From assembly GCA_016213455.1 (NCBI GenBank), contig JACRAG010000432.1:1-8245 (forward strand): 8,245 bases of DNA, given 5' to 3'. The DNA is from Anaerolineae bacterium (GTDB lineage Bacteria > Chloroflexota > Anaerolineae > Anaerolineales > Anaerolineaceae). The position numbers and the translations under genes are program-made. Below the pieces are notes generated by a model. The model was given only the letters and a program-made list of their open reading frames with translations. It had not been told where the DNA came from and searched no databases. The stretch's first letter is position 1. Every line of letters starts with the position of its first letter. This document shows, one piece after another, positions 5,260-8,245 of this stretch.

Positions 5260-8245
5260 CTATTTGACGGCAACCGCATCAGAAGTGGGCTGGTAGATGG
5301 GTAGTTCGATGGAGAAGATGCTGCCCTTCCCCAGAGTGCTGTCAATGCTCACCCGTCCATGATGGCGTTCCGCGATGGATTTCACAATCGCCAACCCCAA
5401 ACCCGTTCCGCGCTGCTGGAAGGCTTCCCTCCGGCCCGAGCGGTAGAATTTCTCAAACAGGCGCGGCAAGTCCAGAGGCGCGATCCCGATGCCCGAATCG
5501 ACCACCTGCACCAGCACGGTTGCTGGTTTAACATCCATGCGCACCTGAACCTGGCCTTTTTGCGGCGTGTATTTGATGGCGTTCTCTACCAGGTTGTACA
5601 GCGCCTGTTGAACCAGCGCCCGGTCTGCCTCGATGACTGCCAGGGTCCCTTCGCCACTGGCAATCTGGCTGAGTTGGAGCTCTTTTTGGACCGCCTGAGC
5701 CTGCAGCGAATTGATCACTTCGTCGATCACCTGCTGCATGACCACTTTTTCGATCTGCAGGCCAACCCCGGCTTCAATTCGCCCCAGGTCGAGCAGATTG
5801 TTGACCAGTTTCGACATGGCTTCGACTCCGCCATTGATCTTCTTGACGTAGCTCTTTTGCTGCTCATTCAGCTCGCCCACCATGCTCAACATGGTGGAAT
5901 AGCCGCGCATCAGGGTCAGCGGTGAGCGTAGGTCATGGCTGACGGTCGCCACGAAGTCAGACTTGAGCTGGTCAAGCTCTTTATAGTGCGTGATATCGCG
6001 CATCATGCAGATTCGCCCAAACGGGCGGCCTTCGACCTGAATGGCTGAAACGCTCGTGTAGTACACCCGTCCGTTGGACAGGTTGATTTCCTTGGTGGTC
6101 AGGCGTTTTTCGGACGGTCCGGTCAGCCACTGGGTCAAGTCCGTGGAACCCAGCACATCCGTGATTGGCGCCCCCTCCAGATCTGTTTTCATCAGACCCG
6201 GCACTTCCAGCGCGGCATTGTTATACAGCAGCAGGCGCGACTGTTCGTCAAACACCAGCACAGGCTCGGGCGTCGAAGCCAGCACCGCTTCCAGGCGCTG
6301 TCGTCCAATTTCAGCCTGCGCATACAGGCGGGCACTGAAGGCAGCCAGGGCAATTTGTCCTGCCAATGTGCTCAGGAAGCGGATCTCCTCCTCCTGGAAG
6401 GTGCGCGGGGTTTCATACGCCAGCCAAAACACGCCGAAATAATGGTCTTTGTGGCGAATTGCCAGCGCCACCAATGCGCCCGGCATCGGTTTCCCTGCCG
6501 GGACAGAAAGCCGGCGCATCCGTGCAATCGTTCCCAGGGGCATCAAGTCTTGATGCCGCATTTGTTCAAATAAGATTGCGTCAAGGTGCGCATACTGCTC
6601 ACCCGCTGCGCCTGCGGTCAGCACCACAGGACCACTGCGGGTCGCATCGAGAATCACTTCGTTGGTAAATACCGCCCGTGAAAGACAGCCACCATCCTGT
6701 ATGGCGGCGGTCAAAATCGGTCCCACAGCCTGGTCAATCTCGAGGTGCGCCGCCACGCTCTGGCTGACAACCAGCAGCCGATTCAACTCATCCAGACGCG
6801 ATTTCAAGCTGACACGCATCCGCTCGAATGCATTGGCTAACTGACCGACTTCATCTTCGCCCTTCACCATCACCGTCTGGTTCAGGTCGCCGCGCGTGAT
6901 CAAGGTTGCCTGGCGCGCCAATGCGCTCAAAGAACCGCTGATGGAATTCAGGCTGATGCGCAGCAGTACGAAACCGGCAACGATAATCACCCCCAACATG
7001 ATCATCAACGGCACCGCGATGTTCAGCGCGACTTCTTGTGTATATTGCGCCGGAACCGCCAGGATGATTGACCAGGGTCGCCCCAGGGCCTCCTGATAAT
7101 AAGAATAAGCGCGAGTACCATCCGGCAGGGTGTTGCTGTAAAAGGGCGATGTGCCTGGCAGCGAACCCTGGTAAGCGCTGATTTCCATCGAATCGACCGG
7201 GTACAAAATCCGCCGATTTTCATCCAGCAGAAATCCCTGCCCCTGCAGTTCGCGAATATCCTGCAGCGCCAGGACAACCTGTTGCGTGAATGGGTTGCTG
7301 CTGAGATCCGTGCGACCCAATAACACACCGGCAGGGGCGCCGTTTTCTCCGGGAATGATGGCAAGGAAGGAAACCTGCGCCGATTTTTCGCCGGGCAGGG
7401 GCGGAATCGTGTAAACCTGACCCGACACCCCCGAGAGCGCCAAAGTTACCCCGGCAAGTTCCTCTTTGGAGGGGTAGATCAGGTCAAAGTTACTTTCAGG
7501 ATACCCGCCGACTGCGACTCCCTGAGCATCAAATACCGTGAGCTGCCTGAAAAATGGAACCGAGCGCAACCTGGCTGCCAGCAGGTTGGACACATCTTGC
7601 GGAGTGGATAAAATCAGTTCTGGCTGCGCCATGGTCTGGATGAGCGATTGACCCGATTCCAGGAAAAATGGGATACTCTCCACTGCCATACGCGCGGAGC
7701 TCGATAGCCTTTCTTCCACCATCTGCCGGGCTGCCCTGCCTGCCACCAGCCAGTCACCCAGGGTGAGGCTGAAGAACAGGATCAGCAGCAGGGGCAGGCT
7801 GCCTTGCAAGAACCGAAATTTTAAACTGGATTCTGCAGGAGAAGGCAGCAGCGGTCCCAGGCAGCCCCACCACAGCGGAAGCCCGAGGTAAAACAGCTCA
7901 CCCACCAGGCTGGCGATCACCAATTCCATGCCGCGCGCAAGGATGATCTGCCAGGTCTGGGTCAGCGCATAATCCAAGCGGACTGCTAACGGACCGTTCA
8001 CCGCCAGAAGGGTTGAAGCCATATAAACCGGCGCGTAAACAACCGCCAGAACAATCGCAGCTCCTAATGGATGCCGGAGCAGCTTGTAGAATGGTGTGCG
8101 GTAACGCTGCCGGACGGCTACACTGAACAACAGCGCCAGTCCAGTCATCTCCAACGGAGCGAAGGGGCTGTGGGTTGAGAACAATCCAACCATCAATCCG
8201 GTTAATGCCCCAACAACCATCGCCGGTAATGGTCCAAGCAGACCG
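5260..8245 (-). CDS. Membrane-bound multi-domain sensor histidine kinase (5' end outside the window)
   Basis: The frame stays open to the right edge, so the N-terminus is missing; residue numbers count from the Met at 8220. About five hydrophobic stretches within residues 1-160 form a membrane domain. An extracytoplasmic region (about 162-398) resembles a Cache-type ligand-binding sensor. A further helix (about 401-422) leads to a HAMP linker (to about 482, with the G-E-D-E-V-G-Q-L signature). A GAF-like domain (about 485-635) and a PAS domain (about 640-745) follow. The kinase core has the HisKA motif SHDLRSPL with phospho-acceptor H762 (codon 5937-5935), then the N box NLVENAIKY (877-885, Asn 880), G1 DSGIG, F box LFEKFYR and G2 GTGLGLAI. 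The core looks intact and catalytically competent. It should autophosphorylate on His and pass the phosphate to a response regulator, but no receiver domain is attached and no regulator gene is in view. The ligand is unknown. It ends at TAG 5260 with no clear terminator of its own before the rpoC promoter. Confidence 0.93.
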   Translation of the reverse strand, partial: GLLGPLPAMVVGALTGLMVGLFSTHSPFAPLEMTGLALLFSVAVRQRYRTPFYKLLRHPLGAAIVLAVVYAPVYMASTLLAVNGPLAVRLDYALTQTWQIILARGMELVIASLVGELFYLGLPLWWGCLGPLLPSPAESSLKFRFLQGSLPLLLILFFSLTLGDWLVAGRAARQMVEERLSSSARMAVESIPFFLESGQSLIQTMAQPELILSTPQDVSNLLAARLRSVPFFRQLTVFDAQGVAVGGYPESNFDLIYPSKEELAGVTLALSGVSGQVYTIPPLPGEKSAQVSFLAIIPGENGAPAGVLLGRTDLSSNPFTQQVVLALQDIRELQGQGFLLDENRRILYPVDSMEISAYQGSLPGTSPFYSNTLPDGTRAYSYYQEALGRPWSIILAVPAQYTQEVALNIAVPLMIMLGVIIVAGFVLLRISLNSISGSLSALARQATLITRGDLNQTVMVKGEDEVGQLANAFERMRVSLKSRLDELNRLLVVSQSVAAHLEIDQAVGPILTAAIQDGGCLSRAVFTNEVILDATRSGPVVLTAGAAGEQYAHLDAILFEQMRHQDLMPLGTIARMRRLSVPAGKPMPGALVALAIRHKDHYFGVFWLAYETPRTFQEEEIRFLSTLAGQIALAAFSARLYAQAEIGRQRLEAVLASTPEPVLVFDEQSRLLLYNNAALEVPGLMKTDLEGAPITDVLGSTDLTQWLTGPSEKRLTTKEINLSNGRVYYTSVSAIQVEGRPFGRICMMRDITHYKELDQLKSDFVATVSHDLRSPLTLMRGYSTMLSMVGELNEQQKSYVKKINGGVEAMSKLVNNLLDLGRIEAGVGLQIEKVVMQQVIDEVINSLQAQAVQKELQLSQIASGEGTLAVIEADRALVQQALYNLVENAIKYTPQKGQVQVRMDVKPATVLVQVVDSGIGIAPLDLPRLFEKFYRSGRREAFQQRGTGLGLAIVKSIAERHHGRVSIDSTLGKGSIFSIELPIYQPTSDAVAVK

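Noticed and set aside
5359..5925. A 188-codon plus-strand frame opposite the kinase core, and similar frames at 6074-7096.
   Set aside because: The minus-strand protein carries every expected kinase motif over the same bases, so these are shadows.

Overview
The window reads as chromosomal DNA of a bacterium, most plausibly a member of the Chloroflexota (Anaerolineae-like). This is inferred from the style of the RpoC sequence, with a long charged insertion near its N-terminus and a compact trigger loop, and from the histidine kinase, whose multi-helix membrane domain carries a G-T-H-x-P-F motif. No ribosomal RNA or other phylogenetic marker is present, so the assignment is tentative. All intact genes are on the minus strand.

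Reading along the minus strand (right to left): the window opens inside a large membrane-bound sensor histidine kinase (8245-5260, N-terminus outside). A 197-base gap follows. It holds a strong extended -10 promoter (5187-5195) and, inside the resulting leader, a long GC-rich hairpin (5107-5146). Next comes rpoC (5062-824), complete at 1412 residues, with a GTG start and a consensus Shine-Dalgarno. It ends in a textbook intrinsic terminator (774-801). rpoB is not upstream of rpoC here; a sensor kinase occupies that position, and rpoC seems to have its own promoter.

Beyond the terminator lies a visibly AT-richer, decayed stretch (about 344-823). It holds the N-terminal stub of a transposase on the plus strand (686 to about 769) and a small protein gene on the minus strand (683-344). 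That gene becomes one continuous frame only if one A is restored in each of two AAAA runs. A 10-base inverted repeat (280-289/336-345) closes this region. The left edge holds the first 51 codons of another minus-strand gene with a membrane anchor or signal sequence (154-1), possibly an SGNH/GDSL-type hydrolase.

The two large genes are not functionally linked in any obvious way: one encodes the RNA polymerase beta' subunit, the other an orphan sensor kinase whose response regulator is not in the window. I found no CRISPR array, tRNA, rRNA, toxin-antitoxin pair or recognisable new defence system. The most worthwhile observations are the rpoC leader, the RpoC insertion and internal duplication, and the small double-frameshifted gene beside a transposase remnant.
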